Positions 17,801-24,574 of a DNA stretch of 64,000 bases are shown one piece after another. Both the position numbers and the translations under genes were made by a program. The stretch spans positions 6,634,001 to 6,698,000 of the forward strand of contig NZ_CP008953.1 of assembly GCF_000732925.1 (NCBI RefSeq), in the 5' to 3' direction. The stretch is from Amycolatopsis japonica (GTDB lineage: Bacteria; Actinomycetota; Actinomycetes; Mycobacteriales; Pseudonocardiaceae). How positions within the stretch are numbered: position 1 is the first letter of the stretch; the number at the start of each line of letters is the position of its first letter. Below the pieces are notes generated by a model that saw nothing but the letters and a program-made list of their open reading frames with translations, was not told the origin of the DNA and did not search any database.

Positions 17801-18468
17801 CGCTGATGGATTCCGGGAACTGGCGCGACGACAAGGATCTCGCCGAGGTCTACGCGGTCTGGGGCGGGTTCGCCTACGGCCGCGACCTCGACGGCAGGCC
17901 GGCGCGCGAGGACATGGAGAACTCGTACAAGCGGATCGTGGTGGCGGCCAAGAACACCGACACCCGCGAGCACGACATCGCCGACTCCGACGACTATTTC
18001 CAGTACCACGGCGGGATGATCGCGACGGTCCGCGCGCTGACCGGGACCGCGCCCGCGTCCTACGTCGGCGACAGCACCACCCCGGACGCCGTCCGCACCC
18101 GCACGCTCGGCGAGGAGACCGCCCGCGTCTTCCGGGCCCGCGTGGTCAACCCGCGGTGGCTGGCGGCGATGCGCAAGCACGGCTACAAGGGCGCTTTCGA
18201 GCTGGCGGCGACGGTCGATTACCTGTTCGGTTTCGACGCCACCGCGGGTGTCGTCGGTGACTGGATGTACGAGAAGCTCACCGAGTCCTACGTGCTCGAC
18301 GAGGTCAACCAGGAGTTCCTGCGCCAGGCCAACCCGTGGGCGCTGCGCGGCATCATCGAGCGGCTGAACGAGGCGGCCGATCGGGGGCTGTGGGCGGAGC
18401 CGGACGCCGATCTTTTGGCTCAGCTGCGCGAGGTCTACCTATCGCTGGAGGGGGATCTCGAATCCTGA
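14887..18468 (+). CDS. cobN: Cobaltochelatase large subunit
   Basis: CobN (1193 residues) is the large subunit of the ATP-dependent aerobic cobaltochelatase that inserts Co2+ into hydrogenobyrinic acid a,c-diamide with CobS and CobT-type partners. Diagnostic stretches are AILYYRAHHLSGNTEFV, PPRGFGENPVAIYHNPDL, HLGKHGSLEWLPGKTAGLS and LPTGRNFYTVDPKAIPSR. I chose GTG 14887 because VILLLSTSDTDLLSAR is the usual N-terminus and GAGG lies 6 bp upstream; GTG 14875 would add four residues. It is the only cob gene here directly preceded by a riboswitch. The other chelatase subunits are not in the window. Confidence 0.95.
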   Translation: MILLLSTSDTDLLSARSSEAEYRLANPARLDLAELPALLDGAKIVVVRILGSERSWQEGLDTVRASGAHVVVLGGEQTPDAQLMKLSTVPAGTAAEAHAYLAQGGPANLTQLHRFLSDTLLLTGDGFEPPAVQPLWGVLEREPKSTEGPVVAILYYRAHHLSGNTEFVHALADAVEDAGGRALPIHCASLRTREPEMMAELAKADALLVTVLAAGGTRPSEVGAGGDDEAWDVAEMAALDIPILQALCLTSDRETWSANDDGLSPLDAGNQMAVPEFDGRLITVPFSFKEIDDDGLPKYVPDAERASRVAKIALAHARLRHTPPPERRIALMLSAYPTKHSRVGNAVGLDTPASAIELLRRMRDQGYDLGDDPFPGVEPTGTDQPDGDALIHALIAAGGQDPEWLTEEQLSGNPIRVPADKYREWFAELPAELREGMEEHWGPAPGELYVDNGDIVLASLQSGNVILMIQPPRGFGENPVAIYHNPDLPPSHHYLAAYRWLEEEFGAHAVVHLGKHGSLEWLPGKTAGLSDSCAPDAVLGNLPLIYPFLINDPGEGAQAKRRAHATIVDHLIPPMARAESYGDMARLEQLLDEHANIAAMDPAKLPAVRAQIWTLIQAAKLDHDLGVEERPHDAEFDDFLLHIDGWLCEVKDAQIRDGLHILGAAPVGEARINLVLAMLRAQQMWGGKQGAVPGLRSALGLKENSGAPLSEVDAIEQTARSLVEAMEARDWSPAAVAEVVAEVPEHQEVARVLTFAATEIVPRLAGTGAEIDAVLHALDGGYIPAGPSGSPLRGLINVLPTGRNFYTVDPKAIPSRLAWETGQALADSLLRRYKEDTGDWPRSVGLSVWGTSAMRTSGDDAAEVLALLGVQPVWDEASRRVTGIEAIPLAELGRPRIDVTVRISGFFRDAFPHVITLLDDAVRLVANLDEPDEQNFVRAHTRADLAAHGDERRATTRIFGSKPGAYGAGLLPLMDSGNWRDDKDLAEVYAVWGGFAYGRDLDGRPAREDMENSYKRIVVAAKNTDTREHDIADSDDYFQYHGGMIATVRALTGTAPASYVGDSTTPDAVRTRTLGEETARVFRARVVNPRWLAAMRKHGYKGAFELAATVDYLFGFDATAGVVGDWMYEKLTESYVLDEVNQEFLRQANPWALRGIIERLNEAADRGLWAEPDADLLAQLREVYLSLEGDLES

Positions 18469-18752
18469 CTTGCCTGTTGGCGGAGCTGAGCAGTGGCCGC
18501 GAAAGGTGACCATACGCGTGAACCCGCCACGGCCGAAGGCCCCGCTATCGCGGTGGCAGGGCGCCCTATCCGCATCCGTGACAGGGAAGGCTAGGCCGCG
18601 TCCTGCCGACGTCGATCGCGGTCGCGGGTTCACCAGAGACATTGCCGTCACCCGCTGGAGCAGCGTCGTGGCACTCCCGGCGGTACCACTGTCATATGCG
18701 CAGAACTTAGCGTGACAAGGGCGGTGGGACGTCAATGATCGGGAGGACAGCG
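18469..18752. other. Gap after cobN without a recognised gene
   Basis: This 284-bp stretch is rich in short inverted repeats (for example CGCCAC and GTGGCA near 18530-18560) and could carry a cobN terminator or a structured RNA, but I recognise no known RNA class. A TAGCGT element at 18706-18711 may be the -10 of the small Cys-rich gene. Confidence 0.3.
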
Positions 18753-18845
18753 ATGATCAAGCGTCTGTTGAAGGTCGTGCTTCGCCACGGTTGCTGCTCG
18801 GCGTGCACCGGTCAGGGCTGCGGCTGCTGCGACGCCTGCAAGTAG
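18753..18845 (+). CDS. 30-residue Cys-rich microprotein
   Basis: A GGGAGGA Shine-Dalgarno at 18741-18747 precedes ATG 18753 at ideal spacing. The 30-codon frame encodes a basic amphipathic N-terminus (MIKRLLKVVLRH) and a Cys-rich tail with seven cysteines in the pattern CC-x2-C-x4-C-x-CC-x2-C, ending DACK. The density and spacing suggest metal binding (metallothionein- or zinc-knuckle-like) or disulfide/thioether chemistry. No peptide-modifying enzyme is adjacent. An in-frame upstream ATG at 18735 would add six residues. It lies after cobN and meets the reductase-deaminase gene tail to tail (4-bp gap), so it is not a leader peptide of a downstream gene. I do not recognise the family. Confidence 0.6.
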   Translation: MIKRLLKVVLRHGCCSACTGQGCGCCDACK

Positions 18846-18849
18846 AAGC

Positions 18850-19938
18850 TCAGAGGTGGACACCCGGGATATGGGTGTTCGCGCGGCGGACGTCGGCGGC
18901 GAGGGCGGGTACCTCGATCACCCGGCGTCCGGCCGCCTCCAGTGTCTCGGCGCCGACGCAGTCGACGAACACCGATGGCTCGCGCCAGGCGAAAACGACG
19001 CGCGGGATGCCGGCGTCGAGGATGAGCTGGGTGCAGCTTCGCGGATGTGACGTCCGCGAGCTGCACGGCTCCAGTGACGTGTACATCGTCGCCTCCGCCA
19101 GCCTCGGATCCCCTGATTCGAGTTTGGCGAGCGCGGCTTCTTCGGCATGGTTGGCGGGATCGCCGTCGCCCGAGAAACCGGTGGAGAGCACTTCGCCGTC
19201 GGCGGCGGTGATCACCGCGCCGACGCGGAAGGTGCGCGGCGGGCAGTTCTCGGCCAGCGCGATGGCCTCGCGCAGGTGTTGAATGTCCACATCGGACGGT
19301 TCCGGCGTCGCATGGTACTCCAGGACGGCGATGTCGCCCAGCCGTGTCGTTCCGGTCAGCGTCAGCCCGCGCGGGAACGCGCCCGGCCCGACGAAACGCG
19401 GCGCGCGCGTGTCGCCGACGAAGAACGGCGCGACGGCCAGATGCAGTTCGTCGACCAGGCCCTCGGTGAGGAACTGGGTATGGATCGCGCCGCCGCCTTC
19501 GACCATCAGCCGTCGGATGCCGCGCGCGTGGAGATCGGCCAGGATTTTGTTCAGGCCGGACAGTTCGACGACGGTCGCCTTCACCCCCGTGACGACGCCG
19601 GGCGGCGCGTAGACCAGCTTCTCGGTGTCGCCGACGGTGAAGAACTGCGCCGCCGGATCGAGTGACCCGCTCCGCGTGAGGGTGACCTTGACCGGCTGCT
19701 CCGGGCGCCCTTCCGCGACCCTTTTCGCGACCAGCTCCGGCGAGCGGACCAGCAACCGCGGATCGTCCGCGCGCACCGTGTTCGCGCCGACGAGGATCGC
19801 GTCCGACGCGGCACGCAGCCCGTCCACTCTGGCCCAGTCCTCCTCGTTCGACAGCACCAGCCGGGTGTCGCTCGCGTCGTCGAGGTAACCGTCGAGCGAG
19901 ACCGCGGCGGAGAGCAGGACATGAGGGCGTTCGATCAC
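18850..19938 (-). CDS. Reductase-deaminase fusion, RibD-like with reversed domain order
   Basis: The first ~212 residues are a RibD_C/dihydrofolate-reductase-like domain (LLSAAVSLDGYLDD, AILVGANTVRADDPRL, LMVEGGGAIHTQFL). Residues ~218-362 are a cytidine-deaminase-type domain with ligands H264 and C292/C302 and catalytic E266 (HAEEAAL, SLEPCSSRTSHPRSC). Canonical RibD has deaminase first and reductase second. It may act in riboflavin synthesis or in deazapurine or other specialised metabolism; no other rib gene is nearby. GTG 19938 lies 8 bp from a CATACT -10, so the message is probably leaderless. Confidence 0.85.
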   Translation of the reverse strand: MIERPHVLLSAAVSLDGYLDDASDTRLVLSNEEDWARVDGLRAASDAILVGANTVRADDPRLLVRSPELVAKRVAEGRPEQPVKVTLTRSGSLDPAAQFFTVGDTEKLVYAPPGVVTGVKATVVELSGLNKILADLHARGIRRLMVEGGGAIHTQFLTEGLVDELHLAVAPFFVGDTRAPRFVGPGAFPRGLTLTGTTRLGDIAVLEYHATPEPSDVDIQHLREAIALAENCPPRTFRVGAVITAADGEVLSTGFSGDGDPANHAEEAALAKLESGDPRLAEATMYTSLEPCSSRTSHPRSCTQLILDAGIPRVVFAWREPSVFVDCVGAETLEAAGRRVIEVPALAADVRRANTHIPGVHL

Positions 19939-19945
19939 GACCGCC

Positions 19946-19951
19946 AGTATG
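19946..19951 (-). promoter_or_regulatory. -10 element (CATACT) of the reductase-deaminase gene
   Basis: Read on the minus strand, CATACT predicts transcription starting at about 19939, one base before the GTG at 19938. The palindrome array begins ~60 bp further upstream. Confidence 0.45.
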
Positions 19952-20006
19952 CCCCTCGCGGGTCTTTGGGACAGACCGTGACTCGGGGCTCTGTGGCGGG
20001 TTGTTC

Positions 20007-21032
20007 GTTACCGGGATTCGGCGACGGCCTGAGCCGGGGTCGGGTGTCGCGTCGGGGCGACGCTCTGGTGCCGTTGCCGGGATTCGGCGACGGTTGCCGA
20101 TGGGAACTGGGACCGCTCCGATGTCACGTGACCGAGGCCGACAACCTCGGCGTTGCCGGAAATCGGCGACAACGCCTGCGGGAACCGGGGACCGGCCCGA
20201 TGGCGTGTCAGGGTCGACGCACCTGGCGACCGTTGCCGCAGTTCGGCGACGGTTTCCTGCGGGAATCGGGACTGCCCCGACGTCACGTGACCAAGGACGA
20301 CACCCTCGGCGTTACCGAAATTCGGCGACAGCGCCTGCCCGCACCAGGGACCGCCCCCGTGCCGCATCAGGGCCGACCGCACGGCGACCGTTACCGCAAT
20401 TCGGCGACGGTTCCTGCGGGAACCGAGACCGCCCCGACGTCACGTGACCGAGACCCCTCGGCGTTACCGGAAATCGGCGACAACACCTGCGCCTGCGGGA
20501 ACCGGGGACCGGCACGATGCCGCGTGACCAAGGACGACACCCTCGGCATTACCGGAAATCGGCGACAACGCCTGCCCGCACCAGGGACCACCCCCGCACC
20601 GAATCAGGGCCGACCGCACGGCGACCGTTACCGCAAATCGGCAACGACCACCTGCGGCAACCGAGACCGCCCCAACGTCACGTGACCGAGACCGACACCC
20701 CTCAGCGTTGCCAGAAAGCGGCGACAACGCCTGCCCGCACCAGGACCACCCCCGCACCGAATCAGGGCCGACCGCACCGGCGACCATTGCCGCAAATCGG
20801 CAACGACCACCTGCGGCAACCGGGACCGCCCCGACGTCACGTGACCAAGGACGCCACCCTCGGCGTTACCGAAAATCGGCAACGACCACGGAATCCACGA
20901 CGCTACCCGCAGCCACATGACCAAGACCGACTCCCCCGCGTTGCCACAATTCGGCGACAGCGCCTAGGGCACCAGCGACCGTCCCCATGTCATGTGACCG
21001 AGACGCCCGCACCGTTGCCGCAATTCGGCAAC
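20007..21032. repeat. Array of 14 palindromic 19-mers at ~79-bp spacing
   Basis: A 19-bp imperfect palindrome, consensus GTTRCCGNAAWTCGGCRAC, recurs with starts at 20007, 20073, 20152, 20232, 20311, 20390, 20463, 20548, 20627, 20707, 20786, 20865, 20940 and 21014. Spacings are 66, 79, 80, 79, 79, 73, 85, 79, 80, 79, 79, 75 and 74 bp. The last copy is perfectly symmetric (GTTGCCG/CGGCAAC). A decayed copy may lie at 21069-21087. The intervening DNA alternates between two types, giving a ~158-bp higher-order unit. Long frames are open across the region, but the period is not a multiple of three and no protein family is recognisable, so I regard it as non-coding. It fills the divergent gap between the reductase-deaminase and ABC-F genes. 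Confidence 0.85.
20123..20845. repeat. GTCACGTGAC palindromes in alternate inter-repeat segments
   Basis: The perfect 10-bp palindrome GTCACGTGAC occurs five times within the array (starts 20123, 20282, 20439, 20677, 20836), in every second segment. Degenerate versions lie near 20521, 20914 and 20989. The other segment type carries CACCAGGGACC and AATCAGGGCCGACCGCAC instead. Confidence 0.8.
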
Positions 21033-21312
21033 GACCGCCCACGCAAGCCGCGGAACACCACCCGCACCGCCGCCGAAATCCGCCGACCCTTCGCGAGCGG
21101 ACCCGACATGGTGCCGCGTCGGATCATCATCGGCCCAGCCCCGGCGCCGGTCCCGCGAACGCCGGACCAGGGTGCCCACTCAGGCCCGCGATCTCGACCG
21201 CTCCAAGGCACACACCCGCCTCATCGGCTCAAGGACGAACCCGAGTACCGGATCGCCACGAAACGGCTACCGGGCCCCACGAAAATCGATCGCCACCCGA
21301 CCACCCAAGAGC

Positions 21313-21336
21313 TAACCTGTCGCGGTGATCTTCTGA
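21313..21336 (+). promoter_or_regulatory. Predicted leaderless mini-ORF upstream of the ABC-F gene
   Basis: A TAACCT -10 (21313-21318) predicts transcription starting at 21325, exactly on a GTG that opens a three-codon frame (Met-Ile-Phe, stop at 21334-21336). Its stop codon touches the 5' arm of the following hairpin, a layout seen in ribosome-mediated attenuators. Confidence 0.35.
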
Positions 21337-21378
21337 GACGAACCTGCGCCCACATCCACCTCCTTCGCAGGGAGTCTC
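21335..21378 (+). promoter_or_regulatory. Hairpin sequestering the ABC-F ribosome-binding site
   Basis: GAGAC (21335-21339) and CCTGCG (21343-21348) pair with GTCTC (21374-21378) and CGCAGG (21366-21371). The 3' arm contains the AGGGAG ribosome-binding site and ends directly at the ATG at 21379. It could act as an off-state structure opened by a ribosome stalled upstream. Confidence 0.5.
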
Positions 21379-22950
21379 ATGTCTTCTTCCTTGACGCTTT
21401 CCGACGTCACCTTCACCTGGCCCGACGGCGCCCCGGCGTTCGACCGCCTTTCGCTCACCCTCGGCACCGGCCGCACCGGCCTGGTCGGCACCAACGGATC
21501 CGGCAAGTCCACGCTGCTCAGGCTGCTCGCCGGCGAGCTGCGGCCCACGACGGGTTCCATCACCACACCGGGTGAACTCGGCTATCTGCCGCAGAACCTC
21601 GTCCTCGACACCGGACGCCGCGTCGACGACGTGCTCGGTGTCACCGCGATCCGCGCGGCGATCAGGGCCGTCGAGGACGGTTCCGCCACCGAAGAGCACT
21701 TCGCCACCATCGGCGACAACTGGGACGTCGAGGAACGCATCCGCGCGATCCTCGACCGGCTCGGCCTGGAAGCCGTCCGCCTGGACCGGCTGGCGGGCGA
21801 ATTGTCCGGCGGCGAACTCACGTTGCTCGGTCTGGCCGCCCTGTTGCTGCGCCGTCCCGCCGCGTTGCTGCTCGACGAGCCCACGAACAACCTCGACCTG
21901 CGGGCCCGTGAACTCGTGCACCGCGAGGTCGCGGGCTGGGGCGGGATCCTCGTCGTGGTCTCGCACGATCGCGAACTGCTGCGGCTGGTCGACCGGATCG
22001 CCGAGGTCCGCGACCACGAGGTCACCTTGTACGGCGGCAACCTCGCGGACTACGAACACGCCGTCGAGGTCGCGCAGGAGGCCGCCCGGCGGCATGTGCG
22101 CGCGGCGGAGTCGGACGTCAAACGGCAGAAGCGGGAGCTGGTCGAGGCCGGGATCAAACTCGCCCGGCGGGCCCGCTACGGCCAGCAGATGTGGGACCGG
22201 AAACGCGAGCCCAAGGTGCGGATGCGCAAACGCCAGGAGGACGCGCAGATCGCCGCGGGCAAGTACCGGAACCTGCACACCGACCGGCTGGAAGGCGCCG
22301 TCGAGGCGCTGAAGGCCGCCGAGGAACTGGTGCGGGAGGACGCCGAGATCCGCGTCGAGCTGCCGGAGACGACCGTCGCCCGCGGCACGGACGTGCTCCG
22401 GATCGACGCCGTGCCCCGGTTCGGCCCGGCGGTGGACCTGCACGTCATGGGCCCCGAGCGGATCGCGCTCACCGGCCCGAACGGGTCGGGGAAGACCACC
22501 CTGCTGCGGACGATCGCCGGCGAGCTGCCGCCGAAGTCGGGCGAGGTGGGGCTCTTCGTCCCCGCGAGGCTGCTCCCCCAGCGGATCGACGCGCTGGACG
22601 ACACGCTGTCCATTGTGGACAACGTGCGACTGGTCGCGCCGTCGCTCACGGACAACGAGATCCGCGCGAGGCTGGCCCGGTTCCTGTTCCGGGGCAAGGC
22701 GGCCGACCGCGAGGTGGCGTCGTTGTCCGGCGGGGAACGGTTCCGGGCGGCGCTGGCGACGTTGCTGCTGACCGAGCCCACGCCGCGACTCCTGCTGCTC
22801 GACGAGCCGACGAACAACCTCGACCTGGCCAGCGTGCGGCGGCTCACCGAGGCACTGCTCGCCTACCGGGGCACGCTCATCGTGGCGAGCCACGACCGGC
22901 CGTTCCTGGCCGACATCGGCATCACCCGCTGGCTCCCCCTCCGCGATTAG
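21379..22950 (+). CDS. ABC-F family ATPase (ribosome-associated, possible resistance factor)
   Basis: This 523-residue soluble protein has two ABC domains and no membrane segment. The first has Walker A GTNGSGKST (~36) and LSGGE (~142); the second has Walker A GPNGSGKTT (~365) and LSGGE (~450). Both carry LLLDEPTNNLDL. The charged inter-domain linker (~215-320) is the P-site tRNA interaction region of the family. Actinobacterial ABC-F proteins include antibiotic-resistance factors that dislodge drugs from ribosomes and housekeeping factors; the leader hairpin favours an inducible resistance role. The subfamily cannot be assigned by eye. The stop codon overlaps a 22-bp-stem palindrome. Confidence 0.9.
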   Translation: MSSSLTLSDVTFTWPDGAPAFDRLSLTLGTGRTGLVGTNGSGKSTLLRLLAGELRPTTGSITTPGELGYLPQNLVLDTGRRVDDVLGVTAIRAAIRAVEDGSATEEHFATIGDNWDVEERIRAILDRLGLEAVRLDRLAGELSGGELTLLGLAALLLRRPAALLLDEPTNNLDLRARELVHREVAGWGGILVVVSHDRELLRLVDRIAEVRDHEVTLYGGNLADYEHAVEVAQEAARRHVRAAESDVKRQKRELVEAGIKLARRARYGQQMWDRKREPKVRMRKRQEDAQIAAGKYRNLHTDRLEGAVEALKAAEELVREDAEIRVELPETTVARGTDVLRIDAVPRFGPAVDLHVMGPERIALTGPNGSGKTTLLRTIAGELPPKSGEVGLFVPARLLPQRIDALDDTLSIVDNVRLVAPSLTDNEIRARLARFLFRGKAADREVASLSGGERFRAALATLLLTEPTPRLLLLDEPTNNLDLASVRRLTEALLAYRGTLIVASHDRPFLADIGITRWLPLRD

Positions 22951-22997
22951 TCCTCTGGATGCGGTACTTGCACACGCAAGTACCGCATCCAGAGGAC
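22950..22997. terminator. Perfect 22-bp-stem palindrome between convergent genes (family 1)
   Basis: Arms 22950-22971 and 22976-22997 are perfectly complementary around a 4-nt loop; they start GTCCTCTGGATGCGGTA. It lies between the convergent ABC-F and paaE genes and probably terminates both. The same arm sequence recurs at 37643-37707 and in part at 34420-34434. Confidence 0.75.
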
Positions 22998-23013
22998 GAA
23001 ACGCGGGGGTGGG

Positions 23014-24084
23014 TCAGGCGTCGAAGTCCACGGTGACGGCATCGGAGACGGGCACCGACTGGCAGGTGAGGACGAAACCGGCGTCGACTTCGGCCTTCTC
23101 CAGCGCGAAGTTGCGCCGCATGTCCACCTTGCCGTCGCAGATCTTCGCCCGGCAGGTGCCGCACACACCGCCCTTGCAGGCGAACGGCAGATCCGGACGG
23201 AACTTCTGCGCGCCGTCGAGCACCGAAGTCCCGCGCGGCAGCGTCATCGTCGTCGACCGGCCGTCGAGCACCAGCGTGACCTCGCTGGACGCGCCCACGA
23301 CGGCCGGGTCGACGTGATGCACCGGCTCCGGCGGAGTGTCCACATAGAACAGTTCCTGATGCACGCGTTCGTCCGCGACGTCCAGCGAGCGCAGGAGTTC
23401 CTGCGCGCCGGTCACCATCTCGAACGGCCCGCACAGCCACCAGTGCGTGACGTCCTCGACCGGGATCAGCACGCTGCACAGGCGCCGCAGCTTCTCCACG
23501 TCGAGCCGCCCGGTGAACAGTTCGGCCTCGCGCGGCTCACGGGAGAGCACGTGGACGAGTTCGAGCCGCGCGGGGTAACGGTCCTTCAGATCCGCGAGGT
23601 CGTCGGCGAACATGACGGTGTCCGTGCGGCGGTTGCCGTAGAGCACGGTCACCGTCGCGTCGGAGTCGCTGAGCAGCGAAGACGCGATCGACAGCACCGG
23701 CGTGATCCCGGATCCGGCCGCGATCAGCACGTGATGCCCGGCCGCTTCCAGATCGGGGCTGAAGGTGCCGGTCGGCGGCGCGACCTCGATCTCGTCGCCG
23801 GGTTTCACGTCGCGCACGAGCCACGACGAGAACAGCCCGCCCGGCACCTCACGGACGCCGACCCGCGGCGCCGCGCCGGCGGGCGCGCAGATCGAGTACG
23901 ACCGGCGCTCGTCGCGGCCGTCGATCTCGCGGCGCAGGGTCAGCGACTGCCCCGCCTTGAAGCGGAAGGTGTCCGCGAGGTCTTCGGGCACGTCGAAGGT
24001 CACCGCGACGGCGTCGTCGCACAGGCGCTGGACGTCCGCCACCTTCAGGGCGTGGAATCCCGTGCGGCGCAGGGTTGCGGTCAC
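23014..24084 (-). CDS. paaE: Ring-1,2-phenylacetyl-CoA epoxidase reductase subunit
   Basis: PaaE (356 residues) transfers electrons from NAD(P)H to the PaaAC oxygenase. An N-terminal ferredoxin-reductase-like FAD/NAD(P) module (~1-235: RRSYSICAP for FAD, IAAGSGITPVLSI for nucleotide, LCGPFEMV) is followed by a plant-type 2Fe-2S domain with the CKGGVCGTC cluster motif and a distal Cys (LTCQSV). GTG 24084 is 1 bp beyond the paaD stop and gives MTATLRRTGFHAL; the frame is open further upstream inside paaD but that part is not translated as PaaE. It is last in the paaZABCDE operon. Confidence 0.95.
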   Translation of the reverse strand: MTATLRRTGFHALKVADVQRLCDDAVAVTFDVPEDLADTFRFKAGQSLTLRREIDGRDERRSYSICAPAGAAPRVGVREVPGGLFSSWLVRDVKPGDEIEVAPPTGTFSPDLEAAGHHVLIAAGSGITPVLSIASSLLSDSDATVTVLYGNRRTDTVMFADDLADLKDRYPARLELVHVLSREPREAELFTGRLDVEKLRRLCSVLIPVEDVTHWWLCGPFEMVTGAQELLRSLDVADERVHQELFYVDTPPEPVHHVDPAVVGASSEVTLVLDGRSTTMTLPRGTSVLDGAQKFRPDLPFACKGGVCGTCRAKICDGKVDMRRNFALEKAEVDAGFVLTCQSVPVSDAVTVDFDA

Positions 24085-24085
24085 G

Positions 24086-24574
24086 CTAGATCTCCTTGAC
24101 GTGTTCGAACGGTTCGAGGCAGAACCGGCAGCGGCGCAAGGCTTTGCACGCGGTCGCGCTGAACCGGGACTGCTCCTCGGTGTCCGCGGAACCACAGTTC
24201 GGGCAGCGGACAGACGACACCGCCGGGCTCAACGTGAGCGGGATCGGCCCGGTCCGCCGCGGCGCGGCTCCCGGCGGCGCGATCCCGGCCTCGGCCAGTT
24301 TCCGTTTGCCGTCCTCGGTGATCCAGTCGGTGGACCAGGCGGGCTGCAGCACCGTGCGGACCTCGACCTCACCGTAGCCCGCGCCGGTCAACGCGTGCAC
24401 CAGGTCGTCGCGCATGGTGTCCATCGCCGGGCAGCCGGTGTAAGTCGGGGTGATCGCGACGACCACCCGACCGTCCTCTTCGGACACTTCACGCAGCACG
24501 CCGAGGTCGGCGAGGGTGAGCATCGGCAGCTCCGGGTCGGTGACCGTGGCCGCCACGGCGTACGCGGTCACCAT
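24086..24574 (-). CDS. paaD: Phenylacetate degradation protein PaaD
   Basis: PaaD (162 residues) is thought to help assemble or mature iron-sulfur centres of the PaaABCE epoxidase. The N-terminal DUF59/MIP18-type domain contains TDPELPMLTLADLG and TPTYTGCPAMDTM. The C-terminus has a Cys-rich metal-binding segment (CPNCGSADTEE, then ACKALRRCRFC). ATG 24574 overlaps the paaC stop, so it is translationally coupled. It is essential for the pathway in characterised organisms. Confidence 0.93.
   Translation of the reverse strand: MVTAYAVAATVTDPELPMLTLADLGVLREVSEEDGRVVVAITPTYTGCPAMDTMRDDLVHALTGAGYGEVEVRTVLQPAWSTDWITEDGKRKLAEAGIAPPGAAPRRTGPIPLTLSPAVSSVRCPNCGSADTEEQSRFSATACKALRRCRFCLEPFEHVKEI

Noticed and set aside
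18640..18715. A second cobalamin riboswitch after cobN (CCGGCGGTACCACTGTCAT resembles a core segment)
   Set aside because: The CCCGC-N-ACTGT core is not intact, no B12 box follows, and a B12-box-like segment lies on the wrong side.
18470..18735. Minus-strand 98-codon and plus-strand 81-codon frames between cobN and the Cys-rich gene
   Set aside because: Neither has a ribosome-binding site, recognisable domain or convincing codon bias.
18753..18845. Cysteine-responsive leader peptide (attenuator) as known in mycobacteria
   Set aside because: No plus-strand gene follows; the next gene converges from the other strand with a 4-bp gap.
20123..20845. GTCACGTGAC as ParB parS sites
   Set aside because: It shares only the central TCACGTGA with parS; the flanking bases that define parS (TGTT and AACA ends) are absent.
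20007..21032. CRISPR-like array (19-bp repeats with ~60-bp spacers)
   Set aside because: The inter-repeat segments are themselves repeated in two alternating types, there are no cas genes, and the repeats are not identical.
20007..21032. Integron attC-type recombination sites (GTT-starting palindromes at regular spacing)
   Set aside because: The core does not fit GTTRRRY/RYYYAAC (it reads GTTRCCG), no cassette ORFs lie between copies and no integrase is present.
19921..21575. Two open frames (254 and 352 codons) across the palindrome array
   Set aside because: They arise from GC-rich repeat DNA whose period is not a multiple of three, switch frame between units, and match no family; the second runs into the ABC-F gene in the wrong frame.
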